NCBI GenBank assembly: GCA_945901065.1
Contig: CAMDKI010000007.1
Span: 1-64,000 of the forward strand
Reading direction: 5' to 3'
Source: Chitinophaga pinensis
GTDB taxonomy: Bacteria; Bacteroidota; Bacteroidia; Chitinophagales; CAIOSU01
DNA length: 64,000 bases
Positions 25,890 through 35,110 of this stretch are shown here, piece by piece (position 1 is the stretch's first letter; the number at the start of each line of letters is the position of its first letter). The translations under genes and the position numbers were made by a program. Below the pieces are notes generated by a model, which saw nothing but the letters and a program-made list of their open reading frames with translations, had not been told where the DNA came from and did not search any database.

Positions 25890-28800
25890 ATGAAAAATTA
25901 CCCCGAACATAAGGGCCTTAACCTGCCCGAGATAGATAAAGCCATCCTTAAATTTTGGCAAGACGAGAAGGTTTTTGAACGCAGCATAACCAATCGAGAG
26001 GGTTCGCCCAACTTTGTGTTTTACGAAGGACCGCCATCGGCCAACGGTATGCCGGGCATCCACCACGTAATGTCGCGCACTATTAAGGATTTGTTTTGCC
26101 GTTACAAAACCCTGAAAGGCTACAAAGTAGACCGCAAAGGTGGATGGGATACCCATGGCTTGCCAGTTGAGTTGGGCGTGGAGAAACAGTTGGGCATTAC
26201 CAAAGACGATATCGGGGTGAAAATATCGGTGGCCGACTACAACGATGCTTGCCGCAAAGATGTGATGAAGTTTACCGAATCGTGGGACCGATTGACCCAG
26301 AATATGGGCTATTGGGTTGATTTGGATGACCCATACATTACCTACAAGCCCGATTACATGGAGACCCTTTGGTGGATTCTGAAGGAGCTTTACAAAAAAG
26401 ACCTGCTATACAAAGGTTACACCATACAGCCATACAGCCCTGCGGCTGGCACGGGACTTAGCTCGCATGAGCTGAACTTGCCTGGTTGTTATAAGAATGT
26501 GAAAGACACCTCGGCCGTAGCGCAGTTTAAGGTAGTAAGGAATGAAAATTCGGAGCGTTTGTTTAGTGCTGTCAACGAACAACTATACTTTTTGGCATGG
26601 ACTACCACGCCTTGGACCCTTCCAAGTAACACTGCTTTGGCCGTTGGCGGAAATGTGACTTATGTGAAGGTTAAAACCTTTAATCCTTATACGTACCAGC
26701 CCGTTTCGGTTGTTTTAGCTAAAGAGCTTTTTGGTAAATACTTTAAGGCTGATAATGCCAGCCTAACATTGGATAGCTACGAGGCTGGGCAAAAAGAACT
26801 GCCTTATGAGGTAATACTTGAGTTGACTGGTAAAGACCTCGCAGGCATCCGCTACGAGCAGCTATTGCCTTATGCCCAGCCTACCGATGGCGATGCATTC
26901 CGGGTTATTATTGGCGACTTTGTAACCACCGAAGATGGAACGGGTATAGTGCATATAGCCCCTAGCTTTGGTGCCGACGATATGCGTGTGGCCAAGCAAA
27001 ATGGCATCGGCAGCCTTACTTTGGTAAACAAACAAGGCCGTTTTACCGCCGAGGTAACCGACCTTGCTGGCGAATATGTAAAGGCCGACTACTATACTAC
27101 CGAAGAACTGGAGCAAGAGCTTGCACGCCAAAAAGCGAGGTATAGCGAAATAGCGCTTACCAAATACATGAGCGCCGACGAACAAATTACTTATCGCTTA
27201 AAGCTGGACAATAAAGCCTTTAAGGTAGAAAAATACGAGCACAACTACCCGCACTGCTGGCGAACTGATAAGCCAGTATTGTATTATCCGTTGGATAGTT
27301 GGTTCATCCGCACCACGGCCGTGAAAGACCGCTTGGTGGAGCTAAATAAAACCATCAACTGGAAGCCTGCTGCCACTGGTACAGGTCGTTTTGGTAATTG
27401 GCTAGAAAACTTGGTTGACTGGAACTTGAGCCGGAGTCGCTACTGGGGTACCCCATTGCCTATTTGGCGCACCGAGGATGGCACCGAGGAAATGTGCATC
27501 GGTTCAGTAGCAGAACTACGCGCAGAAGCTGACAAAGCCGTTACTGCCGGTTTTATGGATAAAACATTGCCCGCTGAGCTTGACTTGCATAAGCCGTATG
27601 TTGACGAGGTAGTGCTGGTATCGCCATCGGGCAAGCCCATGCGCCGCGAAGCCGATTTGATTGACGTTTGGTTTGAGAGCGGTGCCATGCCGTATGCGCA
27701 ATGGCACTATCCGTTTGAAAATGTAGAGACATTCAAAAACAGTTTCCCTGCCGATTTCATCAGTGAGGGCGTTGACCAAACCCGTGGCTGGTTTTTTACC
27801 CTGCATGTATTGGGTACGTTATTGTTCGATTCGGTTGCTTACAAAAACGTGGTTTCCAACGGCCTAGTGCTGGATAAGGAAGGTAATAAAATGAGCAAGC
27901 GCTTGGGCAACACCATCGATCCATTTGCTACTATTGAGCAATATGGCGCCGACGCCACACGCTGGTACATGATGAGCAATGCCCAGCCGTGGGACAATCT
28001 GAAATTTGACATTGCCGGCATTGGAGAAACGCAACGCAAATTCTTCGGAACGCTATACAATACCTATGCTTTCTTTAGCCTGTATGCCAATATTGATGGC
28101 TTTGTGCTGGACGAGCAGAATGTAACCTCAGTAAAAGACCGCAAAGAAATTGACCGTTGGATTATATCTAAACTGCACAGTTTGGTGCGCGAAGTAGATG
28201 CCAACTATGCCGATTATGAGCCTACCAAAGCTGCTAGGTTGATACAAGATTTTGTAGACCAGCACTTAAGCAACTGGTACGTGCGGTTGTGTCGCAAACG
28301 TTTTTGGCGTGGCGAAATGAGCGCCGATAAAAAGGCCGCTTACGAGACTTTGTTTGAGTGCCTATTGGTTACTGCTCAATTGATAAGCCCTATTGCGCCT
28401 TTCTTTGGCGAGTGGCTGTATAAGAACTTAACCGATAGCATCCGTGAGAAAGCGAAAGCATTAGGTAGTGCGTTGCAATTCGATTCGGTGCACCTGACTG
28501 CATTCATCACTCCAGATGCTGCTGTATTGGACTTGGACTTAGAGACCTCGATGCAAATGGCTCAAGATGCTTCGTCGTTGGTACTTTCATTGCGCAAAAA
28601 GGAGAACATCCGAGTACGCCAGCCATTACAACGCATATTGGTGCCGGTATTAAACGATGCTTTCGAAGAACACTTCAAGCGCATTGAGAGTTTGGTTTTG
28701 GCCGAAGTGAACATCAAAGAGGTACAATACATCCGTGATACGGATGGATTCATCAAAAAGAGAATTAAACCCAACTTCAAGTCATTGGGCAGCAAGCTGG

Positions 28801-29279
28801 GTCCTAAAATGAAGGACGTAAGCAATGCGGTAAATGCCTTTACCCAAGAAGACATCTCGAAAATTGAGCGCGACGGTAAATACACCTTGCCTGTTGGCGA
28901 CGAAATGTTTGATTTGTTGCTTGCCGATGTGGAAATAAGCAGCGAAGACATTCCGGGTTGGTTGGTAGCTTCGCAGGGTAATATTACGGTAGCTTTAGAC
29001 ATTACCATAACCGATGATTTGCGCAACGAAGGTAATGCCCGTGAGTTGGTAAACCGGATACAGAACCTCCGTAAGGACAAGGATTTTAATGTCACTGACC
29101 GCATTAAGGTTATGGTTGAAAGCCAAGCCGAAATCGATAATGCCATAGTTAATTTTAAAGATTATATTTGCACGGAAGTTTTGGCCGAGGAACTTTCTTT
29201 GGCTGGTAACCTTTCTGATGCCGACACCATAGAGGTAAATGGCATAGAACTTAAAGTGCTGATTGAAAAAATAAGGTAA
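25890..29279 (+). CDS. ileS: Isoleucyl-tRNA synthetase
   Basis: 1129 residues from ATG 25890; the ORF from 25851 adds residues not found in the family. It charges tRNA-Ile in the cytoplasm. The class I signature region is PSANGMPGIHH (about 49-59), the variant usual in this long IleRS type, and KMSKR is present in KEGNKMSKRLGN. The editing domain with WTTTPWTLPSNTALAV and the C-terminal anticodon-binding region are complete. The size and sequence match the longer IleRS class of Bacteroidota. The DksA-like gene starts 2 nt after the stop, and lspA follows, so the three form an operon. Confidence 0.96.
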   Translation: MKNYPEHKGLNLPEIDKAILKFWQDEKVFERSITNREGSPNFVFYEGPPSANGMPGIHHVMSRTIKDLFCRYKTLKGYKVDRKGGWDTHGLPVELGVEKQLGITKDDIGVKISVADYNDACRKDVMKFTESWDRLTQNMGYWVDLDDPYITYKPDYMETLWWILKELYKKDLLYKGYTIQPYSPAAGTGLSSHELNLPGCYKNVKDTSAVAQFKVVRNENSERLFSAVNEQLYFLAWTTTPWTLPSNTALAVGGNVTYVKVKTFNPYTYQPVSVVLAKELFGKYFKADNASLTLDSYEAGQKELPYEVILELTGKDLAGIRYEQLLPYAQPTDGDAFRVIIGDFVTTEDGTGIVHIAPSFGADDMRVAKQNGIGSLTLVNKQGRFTAEVTDLAGEYVKADYYTTEELEQELARQKARYSEIALTKYMSADEQITYRLKLDNKAFKVEKYEHNYPHCWRTDKPVLYYPLDSWFIRTTAVKDRLVELNKTINWKPAATGTGRFGNWLENLVDWNLSRSRYWGTPLPIWRTEDGTEEMCIGSVAELRAEADKAVTAGFMDKTLPAELDLHKPYVDEVVLVSPSGKPMRREADLIDVWFESGAMPYAQWHYPFENVETFKNSFPADFISEGVDQTRGWFFTLHVLGTLLFDSVAYKNVVSNGLVLDKEGNKMSKRLGNTIDPFATIEQYGADATRWYMMSNAQPWDNLKFDIAGIGETQRKFFGTLYNTYAFFSLYANIDGFVLDEQNVTSVKDRKEIDRWIISKLHSLVREVDANYADYEPTKAARLIQDFVDQHLSNWYVRLCRKRFWRGEMSADKKAAYETLFECLLVTAQLISPIAPFFGEWLYKNLTDSIREKAKALGSALQFDSVHLTAFITPDAAVLDLDLETSMQMAQDASSLVLSLRKKENIRVRQPLQRILVPVLNDAFEEHFKRIESLVLAEVNIKEVQYIRDTDGFIKKRIKPNFKSLGSKLGPKMKDVSNAVNAFTQEDISKIERDGKYTLPVGDEMFDLLLADVEISSEDIPGWLVASQGNITVALDITITDDLRNEGNARELVNRIQNLRKDKDFNVTDRIKVMVESQAEIDNAIVNFKDYICTEVLAEELSLAGNLSDADTIEVNGIELKVLIEKIR

Positions 29280-29281
29280 AA

Positions 29282-29668
29282 ATGTCTGACAACAAGGAAA
29301 AATCTCGTTACAGCGACGCCGAACTCCAAGAGTTCAAGGAGTTGATTACCGATAAGTTGGAAAACTCACGTAGCGAACTGAAGTATTTGCAAGAGCAAAT
29401 AAACCGTTCTGGCGATATGGGCGACGATTCAGACACCCGGTTTTCGGGCTTGGAGGATGGTTCGGCCACTATGGAGCGCGAGTATTTGAACCAAATGGCC
29501 AGCCGCCAAATTCAATACATTCAACATTTAGAGAAGGCCTTGATTCGTATTGAGAACAAAACATACGGCATTTGCCGCGATACAGGTAAGCTTATCAGTG
29601 CAGAGCGTTTGCGTGCTGTGCCGCATGCTACGCTAAGTATCGAAGCCAAAAAAGCGCAGAATAAATAA
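29282..29668 (+). CDS. TraR/DksA-family protein
   Basis: 128 residues: an N-terminal coiled coil (about 10-45), the acidic DxxDxA-like tip region GDDSDTRFSGLEDG, and a C-terminal zinc-finger-like segment YGICRDTGKLISAERLRAVP. Only one of the four zinc-binding cysteines remains, the usual state in Bacteroidota homologues, so zinc is probably not bound. DksA proteins bind the RNA polymerase secondary channel and modulate transcription with ppGpp; whether this paralogue does so is not known. It sits 2 nt after ileS and 1 nt before lspA. Confidence 0.88.
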   Translation: MSDNKEKSRYSDAELQEFKELITDKLENSRSELKYLQEQINRSGDMGDDSDTRFSGLEDGSATMEREYLNQMASRQIQYIQHLEKALIRIENKTYGICRDTGKLISAERLRAVPHATLSIEAKKAQNK

Positions 29669-29669
29669 C

Positions 29670-30329
29670 GTGTTGTACAAGTACCGTTTACCCATCATTA
29701 TTGCATTCTTGGTACTGTTTTTCGACCAGGCCCTAAAGTTTTATATAAAGCTTAATTTTTATCATGGGGAGGAGTATGAGGTTTTTGGCGAAGCCTTCAA
29801 GCTTTATTTTGTTGAGAATGAAGGTATGGCTTTCGGTTGGAAACTGGACGGGGTGTATGGCAAAATTATTCTTACCACTTTTCGCATTGCGGCGGTTTGT
29901 TTTATAGGCTATTACTTATACGTCCTCACCAACAAAAAGGCTGCAAGGGGTTTGATTGTCAGCATCTCGCTGATATTGGCAGGTGCGCTAGGCAATATTA
30001 TTGATAGCGTATTTTATGGCGTTATTTTCTCTGCCAGCTCACACACCACTACCGAACTGGCGCAGCTTTTCCCTGCCGAAGGTGGTTATGCTCCTTGGTT
30101 GCACGGTAAGGTGGTCGATATGCTCTCTTTCAATTTATTTACAGTTAATATTCCCCATGCTATTCCCTTTTTAGGCGGTAAATCATTTACTTTTTTTGGC
30201 CCTATTTTTAACATCGCTGATGCCGCCATTACGGGAGGCGTAATATTGATACTCATTTTCCAGAAGCGTTTTTTTAAGGAAGACGAAGAATTGGATAGAG
30301 AGATTGTTGAAACTTCCCCTGTAATATAA
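29670..30329 (+). CDS. lspA: Lipoprotein signal peptidase (signal peptidase II)
   Basis: 219 residues starting at GTG 29670. It cleaves signal peptides from prolipoproteins in the inner membrane. Four hydrophobic segments are present, and the two catalytic aspartates lie in GALGNIIDSVFYG and IFNIADAAITGG. There is a Bacteroidota-typical insert of about 30 residues between them. After the stop, another frame reads a protein-like acidic tail (EESEPYGSQPNKADESDDIS) up to 30471, which could be a frame-shifted C-terminal extension. It is the third gene of the ileS operon; the many lipoproteins in the window are its expected substrates. Confidence 0.93.
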   Translation: MLYKYRLPIIIAFLVLFFDQALKFYIKLNFYHGEEYEVFGEAFKLYFVENEGMAFGWKLDGVYGKIILTTFRIAAVCFIGYYLYVLTNKKAARGLIVSISLILAGALGNIIDSVFYGVIFSASSHTTTELAQLFPAEGGYAPWLHGKVVDMLSFNLFTVNIPHAIPFLGGKSFTFFGPIFNIADAAITGGVILILIFQKRFFKEDEELDREIVETSPVI

Positions 30330-30473
30330 ATTGCGCCCGAATCGGCTACAAGAACCGGCATCAACGCCCGTGAGCACTGGGCTTGCCGAGGAATCAGAAC
30401 CTTATGGCTCCCAGCCCAACAAGGCCGATGAAAGCGATGATATATCGCCAGACCGGATTAGCATTGGTTGATT

Positions 30474-31514
30474 TTACTTGAGCGTGTAATTTACGCCAGG
30501 GCCTAATCCGTGTCTTTCCACTAAATTCTTATTATATAGCTCTGAGAGGGCCCTCTTGGTTGATAGATTAGGGATTCCTAATTTTTCGGAGATTTCTCCT
30601 GATTTACTACCAGGGTGATGCTCAATAAAAGTTAGTATTGCCTTATCGCGAGCTGACAATTTAGACTCACTCCCATTTTGGGCTAATTTTTGAAGTAATT
30701 GTCCTTGAATTTTTAATAGCACATCAAAGAAGAAAACAACCCATTCACTTACGTTTTCATTTGGACGTTGGGCTTGACAGGTTCTCAATACCCGGTAATA
30801 CTCCGTTTTCCTACTTTCAATCTCATGTTCTGCGCTTACATACTGTACCCACTTATAACCTTCCTTTAGCAGCAATAGATTAATTAACAATCTGCTTAAT
30901 CTGCCATTTCCATCTTGAAAAGGATGAATAGTAACGAACTCATACGAAAATAGCGCGCACTTCACCAGAGGGTGTGTATCAGTATCGGCCATGTACCAAT
31001 CCATAAGTTTTTGCATGGCGTTGATAGTAGAAAAACCGGGCTCTGTAGTGTGGAAAATTATTTGCTTGCTCCCATCTGGATATGTGGCTTCAACTGAATT
31101 GCTATGCTGCTTATAGTCGCCCCTATGCCATTCGTCCTTACTACTATATCTGAGTAAAATATTGTGCAGGTTCTTGATACTGCTTTCAGAAATATCAATT
31201 TCAGCGAAAGACTCCGCTATTATATCCATTGCTTCAAAATAGCCTACCACTTCTTGCGCATCCCTATCCTCAAGCTTAGTAATATCTATATTAGCAAGCA
31301 GCAACTCCACTTCATTATCACTCATTTTTGACCCTTCAATACGGGTAGAAGCTCCCACACTTCTCACGGTAGCTATGGCTTTAAGCTGACGTAAGCTTTG
31401 CCCTTCTTTTTTTTCAATTGTCGTCCACGAAGCATCAAATCTATCCACGTCGCTTATGGATTTAACTAGCTTCCAATCAAGGTCTAGGTTAAGTGTGTGT
31501 ACCTTTTGTTTCAT
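30474..31514 (-). CDS. Fic-family protein with N-terminal inhibitory motif and winged helix
   Basis: 346 residues. The Fic core motif HPFQDGNGR is at 197-205 with the catalytic histidine at 197. The inhibitory motif STRIEG (56-61) matches (S/T)xxxE(G/N) and places it in the class with N-terminal self-inhibition. The C-terminal 70 residues (AILTFIEHHPGSKSGEISEKLG) look like a winged helix. Fic enzymes usually transfer AMP onto target proteins; the target here is unknown. The winged helix may bind its own promoter, where four copies of a 10-bp repeat are found. The gene is single and convergent with lspA. AT content is slightly higher than in the neighbours. Confidence 0.9.
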   Translation of the reverse strand: MKQKVHTLNLDLDWKLVKSISDVDRFDASWTTIEKKEGQSLRQLKAIATVRSVGASTRIEGSKMSDNEVELLLANIDITKLEDRDAQEVVGYFEAMDIIAESFAEIDISESSIKNLHNILLRYSSKDEWHRGDYKQHSNSVEATYPDGSKQIIFHTTEPGFSTINAMQKLMDWYMADTDTHPLVKCALFSYEFVTIHPFQDGNGRLSRLLINLLLLKEGYKWVQYVSAEHEIESRKTEYYRVLRTCQAQRPNENVSEWVVFFFDVLLKIQGQLLQKLAQNGSESKLSARDKAILTFIEHHPGSKSGEISEKLGIPNLSTKRALSELYNKNLVERHGLGPGVNYTLK

Positions 31515-31518
31515 TATA

Positions 31519-31526
31519 TAAAGCTA
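31519..31526 (-). promoter_or_regulatory. -7 box TAGCTTTA of fic gene, leaderless spacing
   Basis: On the minus strand TAGCTTTA is followed by TATA and ATG at 31514, a 4-nt gap. It differs from TAnnTTTG in the last base. The -33 region falls inside the tandem repeats at 31542-31582. Confidence 0.4.
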
Positions 31527-31541
31527 CTAAATTATCGCCAT

Positions 31542-31582
31542 TGATACGATATGATACGATATGACACGATAATGATACGATA
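31542..31582. repeat. Four TGATACGATA repeats upstream of fic
   Basis: TGATACGATA occurs at 31542, 31552 and 31573, and TGACACGATA at 31562, giving steps of 10, 10 and 11 bp, about one helical turn each. They lie 28-68 bp upstream of the fic start on the minus strand and cover the expected -33 region, so they look like an operator array. Confidence 0.6.
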
Positions 31583-31653
31583 AGCCAATAATTAAGGACC
31601 CCTTCATCCCAATTATGCCCCCAAAATCGTAATTTGCAACCAATCAAATTGGT

Positions 31654-33024
31654 ATGGTGGTGAAACGAGCAACAATCATTGGCGCTGGGCTGGTAGGCTC
31701 ACTTTGGGCATTGTTTATGGCTAAGCGTGGCTACGAGGTAAACGTGTACGAGCGCCGCCCCGATATGCGCAAGTCGAATACAGGCGGTGGCCGCTCCATT
31801 AACCTTGCCTTAAGCGATAGGGGCTTAAAGGCTCTGAAGACATTAGGGTTGGAGTCGAAAATAAGGGATATGGCCATACCTATGCACGGTAGGCTTATCC
31901 ATTTGCCCGATGGCAGCCTTGGTGGGTTGCAACCCTATGGCGAGCATGGGCAATATATCAATTCCATTTCGCGGGGCGGGTTAAACGAACTGCTCATGAA
32001 CGAAGCCGAACAACAGGGCAATGTTACTTTCCATTTCAATACCCGCAGCCTTGATATTGACAAAGGAAATAGCGAAGTGCTGCTGGAGAATACCAAAACG
32101 GGCGAGCAGTTTACCACCCAAAGCGAGGTGATATTTGCCACTGATGGGGCCTTCTCTGCAATACGGGGCAGCATGGAAAAAACCGATAGGTTTGATTATA
32201 GCCAGTACTACTTGCCCCATGGCTATAAAGAGCTGAGCATACCCCCTGCAGATGGCGGTGGCTTTCGCATGGACCCTAGCGCCTTGCATATATGGCCCCG
32301 CAAAAGCTTTATGCTTATTGCATTACCCAATTTAGATGGCAGTTTTACTTGCACTCTTTTCTTGGCCTATGAGGGCGAAGTAGCCTTTGAAAACCTGAAA
32401 TCCGAAGAACAGGTAAAGGCATTTTTTGCAGCGTATTTTCCAGATGTGGTAACACTGATGCCGAATTATGTAGAGGAGTTCTTTTCAAATCCTACCTCGT
32501 CGTTGGTTACGGTTAAGTGCTACCCTTGGGTATTTGGCAACAAAATAGCCCTGATGGGTGATGCTGCCCACGCCATTGTACCGTTTTATGGCCAAGGCAT
32601 GAATGCTGGCTTTGAAGATTGCTCGGTGCTGGATGAGCTGGCTACTGAGCTCAGTGAAGATTGGCCAGCAGTATTGGAGGCATACCAGCGAAGCCGCAAA
32701 CCCAATGCTGATGGTATAGCCGAACTGGCAGTGCGCAATTTTATCGAAATGCGCGATTTGGTATCCGATCCGTTCTTTCAGTTGCAAAAGCAGGTAGAGA
32801 AACAATTACACCGCAAGCACCCCGAAAGGTATGTGCCGTTGTATACTATGGTAACTTTTAGCAATCTGCCTTATGCAGAGGCCCTCAGGAGGGCACAGGT
32901 GCACGATAGCTTCTTTATTGAAGCAGAGCAAGCTAACATGGCTTTGGTGGCTACAGCGCCCGATAAAGAGGCTTCACAGACATTGATGGATGCTTGGGTA
33001 GATGAGATAGAAAAAAGGTATTGA
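31654..33024 (+). CDS. kmo: Kynurenine 3-monooxygenase
   Basis: 456 residues. FAD-dependent aromatic hydroxylase converting kynurenine to 3-hydroxykynurenine with NADPH and oxygen, a step in tryptophan breakdown or de novo NAD synthesis. The dinucleotide-binding motif GAGLVGSLWALFMAKRG is at 9-25, the second FAD motif GDAAHAIVPFYGQGMNAGFE at about 303-322, and the KMO-type N-terminal phrase YERRPDMRKSNTGGGRSINL follows the first. The next gene starts on the last base of its stop region (TTGATGG), so the two are co-transcribed. No other kynurenine pathway gene is in the window. Confidence 0.92.
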   Translation: MVVKRATIIGAGLVGSLWALFMAKRGYEVNVYERRPDMRKSNTGGGRSINLALSDRGLKALKTLGLESKIRDMAIPMHGRLIHLPDGSLGGLQPYGEHGQYINSISRGGLNELLMNEAEQQGNVTFHFNTRSLDIDKGNSEVLLENTKTGEQFTTQSEVIFATDGAFSAIRGSMEKTDRFDYSQYYLPHGYKELSIPPADGGGFRMDPSALHIWPRKSFMLIALPNLDGSFTCTLFLAYEGEVAFENLKSEEQVKAFFAAYFPDVVTLMPNYVEEFFSNPTSSLVTVKCYPWVFGNKIALMGDAAHAIVPFYGQGMNAGFEDCSVLDELATELSEDWPAVLEAYQRSRKPNADGIAELAVRNFIEMRDLVSDPFFQLQKQVEKQLHRKHPERYVPLYTMVTFSNLPYAEALRRAQVHDSFFIEAEQANMALVATAPDKEASQTLMDAWVDEIEKRY

Positions 33025-33665
33025 TGGAGCGCTTTGAACGTTTTGTAGATGCATTAAAAAAAGCTGCTGCGGCTGAGTTGCCAGGGTGGCAGGCGCAGCA
33101 ACAAATGGCCCCAGCACAGCGCATGAAACCCGAAACTTGGGCCGAGTATTACCAAAATGCACGCTTAGGAGCTGTTTTGATATTGTTTTACCCTCACAAT
33201 GGCGGGGTACTTACGGTTTTTATCCAACGGCCGACTTATGAAGGGGTGCACAGTGGGCAAGTAGCTTTCCCCGGGGGCAAAAAAGAAGATGACGATGCCG
33301 ATTTGATACAAACCGCACTGCGCGAAGCTTGGGAGGAAGTAGGTATAAAGCCTGAACAGGTTGAAGTTATAAGACCCTTGAGTGAGCTGTACATTCCGCC
33401 CAGTAATTTTTTAGTAACCCCAGTGATGGGCATAAGCTATGAGCGGCCCTCTTTTGTGCCCCAGTTGACCGAAGTGGCCGAGATATTGGAAATTGACATA
33501 CAACTGCTATCCGACCCAGCTATAGCAGCTACCCGACGCATTGTTATCCGTGAGGGTATCGAGGTCGATTCGCCGTCGTTTGACATTGGAGGGCGCATTA
33601 TCTGGGGCGCTACTGCCATGATGATAAGTGAACTGAACGCGGTATTGAAAAAAGTGGAGTGGTAA
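33024..33665 (+). CDS. NUDIX hydrolase, CoA pyrophosphatase-like
   Basis: 213 residues from ATG 33024, whose A is shared with the kmo TGA. The Nudix box reads GGKKEDDDADLIQTALREAW followed by EEVGI, in the arrangement of the NudL/UPF0035 branch. The preceding phrase HSGQVAFPGG is the CoA-pyrophosphatase signature. It likely cleaves CoA or oxidised CoA to phosphopantetheine and 3',5'-ADP. The overlap with kmo suggests coupled translation. Confidence 0.88.
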   Translation: MERFERFVDALKKAAAAELPGWQAQQQMAPAQRMKPETWAEYYQNARLGAVLILFYPHNGGVLTVFIQRPTYEGVHSGQVAFPGGKKEDDDADLIQTALREAWEEVGIKPEQVEVIRPLSELYIPPSNFLVTPVMGISYERPSFVPQLTEVAEILEIDIQLLSDPAIAATRRIVIREGIEVDSPSFDIGGRIIWGATAMMISELNAVLKKVEW

Positions 33666-33706
33666 TTTTAGTTGATTATAATTATCTTGGGGTAAGAATT
33701 AAGGTT

Positions 33707-33919
33707 ATGGATAAGGAAGCAATTTTGAAAAGAATATCGGAAACAGATGACGATGAGCTTTTAAATCAGATTGAGCAATTGCTTGATTTTGCAAAAGAAG
33801 AGCATGATTTTTGGAGTGAGTTGACTGAGCCACAAAAAAAGGATATTCAGGCTGGAATAAATGATTTAGATGCAGGCCGATCAAAGAAATTTGAAGAATT
33901 ACTCCGGCGCTTGTTATGA
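33707..33919 (+). CDS. Probable antitoxin of RelE/ParE-type module
   Basis: 70 residues from ATG 33707; the longer ORF from 33659 begins within the NUDIX gene end. It is an acidic helical protein (MDKEAILKRISETDDDELLN) with the C-terminal phrase GINDLDAGRSKKFEELL that is seen in small antitoxins of Bacteroidota. No DNA-binding fold is obvious. The stop overlaps the toxin start by 4 nt (ATGA), the classic antitoxin-first arrangement. Confidence 0.7.
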   Translation: MDKEAILKRISETDDDELLNQIEQLLDFAKEEHDFWSELTEPQKKDIQAGINDLDAGRSKKFEELLRRLL

Positions 33920-34215
33920 GAAATCTGGAAGTAATTATTTCTGAAAGAGCCGAATATCGCCTAGATGAGATTCTTCAATATCTTGATACAGAATTTCCGC
34001 CAGCGGCTAGAAAAACGTTTCTAAAAAAGCTTTACAAAGTAATACGATTGATTTCACGGATGCCTGAAATGTTTCCTGTTTCAGTTGAGTTTCCTGATTT
34101 ACGCAAATGTGTATTAACTAAGCAAACCGTTATTTTTTACAGAGTTAAAAATAATTTTCTCGAAATAGTAACATTTCACGATACCCGAACTGAGCTAACA
34201 GATATTGGTGTATAA
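33916..34215 (+). CDS. RelE/ParE-superfamily toxin
   Basis: 99 residues with the RelE/ParE pattern: an N-terminal strand (LEVIISERAEYRLDEILQYL), two helices, then beta strands with basic residues LRKCVLTKQTVIFYRV and a final strand. ParE members poison DNA gyrase and RelE members cleave mRNA; the short sequence does not settle which. The start overlaps the antitoxin stop, so the pair is one operon, probably autoregulated. It lies between two metabolic genes with no mobile element nearby. Confidence 0.8.
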   Translation: MRNLEVIISERAEYRLDEILQYLDTEFPPAARKTFLKKLYKVIRLISRMPEMFPVSVEFPDLRKCVLTKQTVIFYRVKNNFLEIVTFHDTRTELTDIGV

Positions 34216-34219
34216 ACCA

Positions 34220-34227
34220 TAATTTTG
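34220..34227 (+). promoter_or_regulatory. -7 box TAATTTTG
   Basis: Perfect TAnnTTTG match 30 nt before the ATG at 34258, beginning right after the toxin gene. It gives the dienelactone hydrolase gene its own promoter. Confidence 0.4.
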
Positions 34228-34257
34228 ATTTGTTGTTTATTGAACAAAACATTCACA

Positions 34258-35109
34258 ATGAGAACCATCCTTTTTATCATTTTCGCTTTTTCAAGTGTTG
34301 CCCTTATGGCACAAAATAAAATGTCGTGCTGCAGCATGACTGCCACCCAAGAATTCTCTTCGCTTACTGCCGATGCCAGTTTCAACGCATCGCATGCCGA
34401 ACCATTGCCCTTCGTGTTTAACGAGGATGTTGGTCAAATGGTGGGCTTCAAAACTCCCGATGGGCGCAAATCGCAGGCGTTTCAAATACTTACCCCATAC
34501 AAAACCAACAAGTGGTTATTTGTATTCCATGAGTGGTGGGGCTTGAACGACCACATCAAAAAAGAGGCCGTAAAATACTTCGAGTCGTTGAAAGATGTAA
34601 ACGTATTGGTCATTGACCTATACGATGGTAACCTTGCCACCACCAGAGAAGATGCCGCTAAATTTATGGGCGCTGTTGAAGATGCCCGTGCACGCAGCAT
34701 TATACAAGGCGCAATAAGCTACGTAGGCAAACAAGCAATTATTGGCACTGTGGGTTGGTGCTTTGGCGGTGGTTGGTCGTTGCAGGCAACAATAATGGCA
34801 GGTAAGCAAGCCACTGGGGCAGTAATGTATTACGGTATGCCCGAAAAAGACGTAGAGAAGCTAAAAACCTTGAAGGCCGATGTGCTCTTTATACTGGCCA
34901 AAAAGGATGAATGGATAACTCCGGAGCTGGTTGTGCAGTTTGAAGCCGATATGAAAGCCGCTGGCAAAACGCTCACCGTAGAAGCCTACGATGCCGTGCA
35001 TGCCTTTGCAAACCCGAGCAACCCGAATTTTGATGTAAAAGCAGCATCCGATGCTTATAGCCAAAGCATTAAATTTTTGGCTAAGCAGTTTTTTCAAAAA
35101 GGTGGTTGA
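34258..35109 (+). CDS. Exported dienelactone hydrolase-family protein
   Basis: 283 residues from ATG 34258, which starts a signal peptide (MRTILFIIFAFSSVALMAQ); the TTG at 34225 is unlikely. An alpha/beta hydrolase with nucleophile cysteine in GWCFGGGWS, an aspartate in AKKDEWIT and a histidine in DAVHAFANPS, the dienelactone hydrolase triad. The phrase FVFHEWWGLNDHIKKEA is also typical. The periplasmic location differs from the cytoplasmic enzymes of chloroaromatic breakdown, so its true substrate is unknown. It converges on ybaB with 1 nt between the stops. Confidence 0.88.
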   Translation: MRTILFIIFAFSSVALMAQNKMSCCSMTATQEFSSLTADASFNASHAEPLPFVFNEDVGQMVGFKTPDGRKSQAFQILTPYKTNKWLFVFHEWWGLNDHIKKEAVKYFESLKDVNVLVIDLYDGNLATTREDAAKFMGAVEDARARSIIQGAISYVGKQAIIGTVGWCFGGGWSLQATIMAGKQATGAVMYYGMPEKDVEKLKTLKADVLFILAKKDEWITPELVVQFEADMKAAGKTLTVEAYDAVHAFANPSNPNFDVKAASDAYSQSIKFLAKQFFQKGG

Positions 35110-35110
35110 T

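Noticed and set aside
25761..26156. 131-codon minus-strand frame over the ileS start
   Set aside because: It lies over the conserved N-terminal coding region of IleRS and its promoter; a shadow frame.
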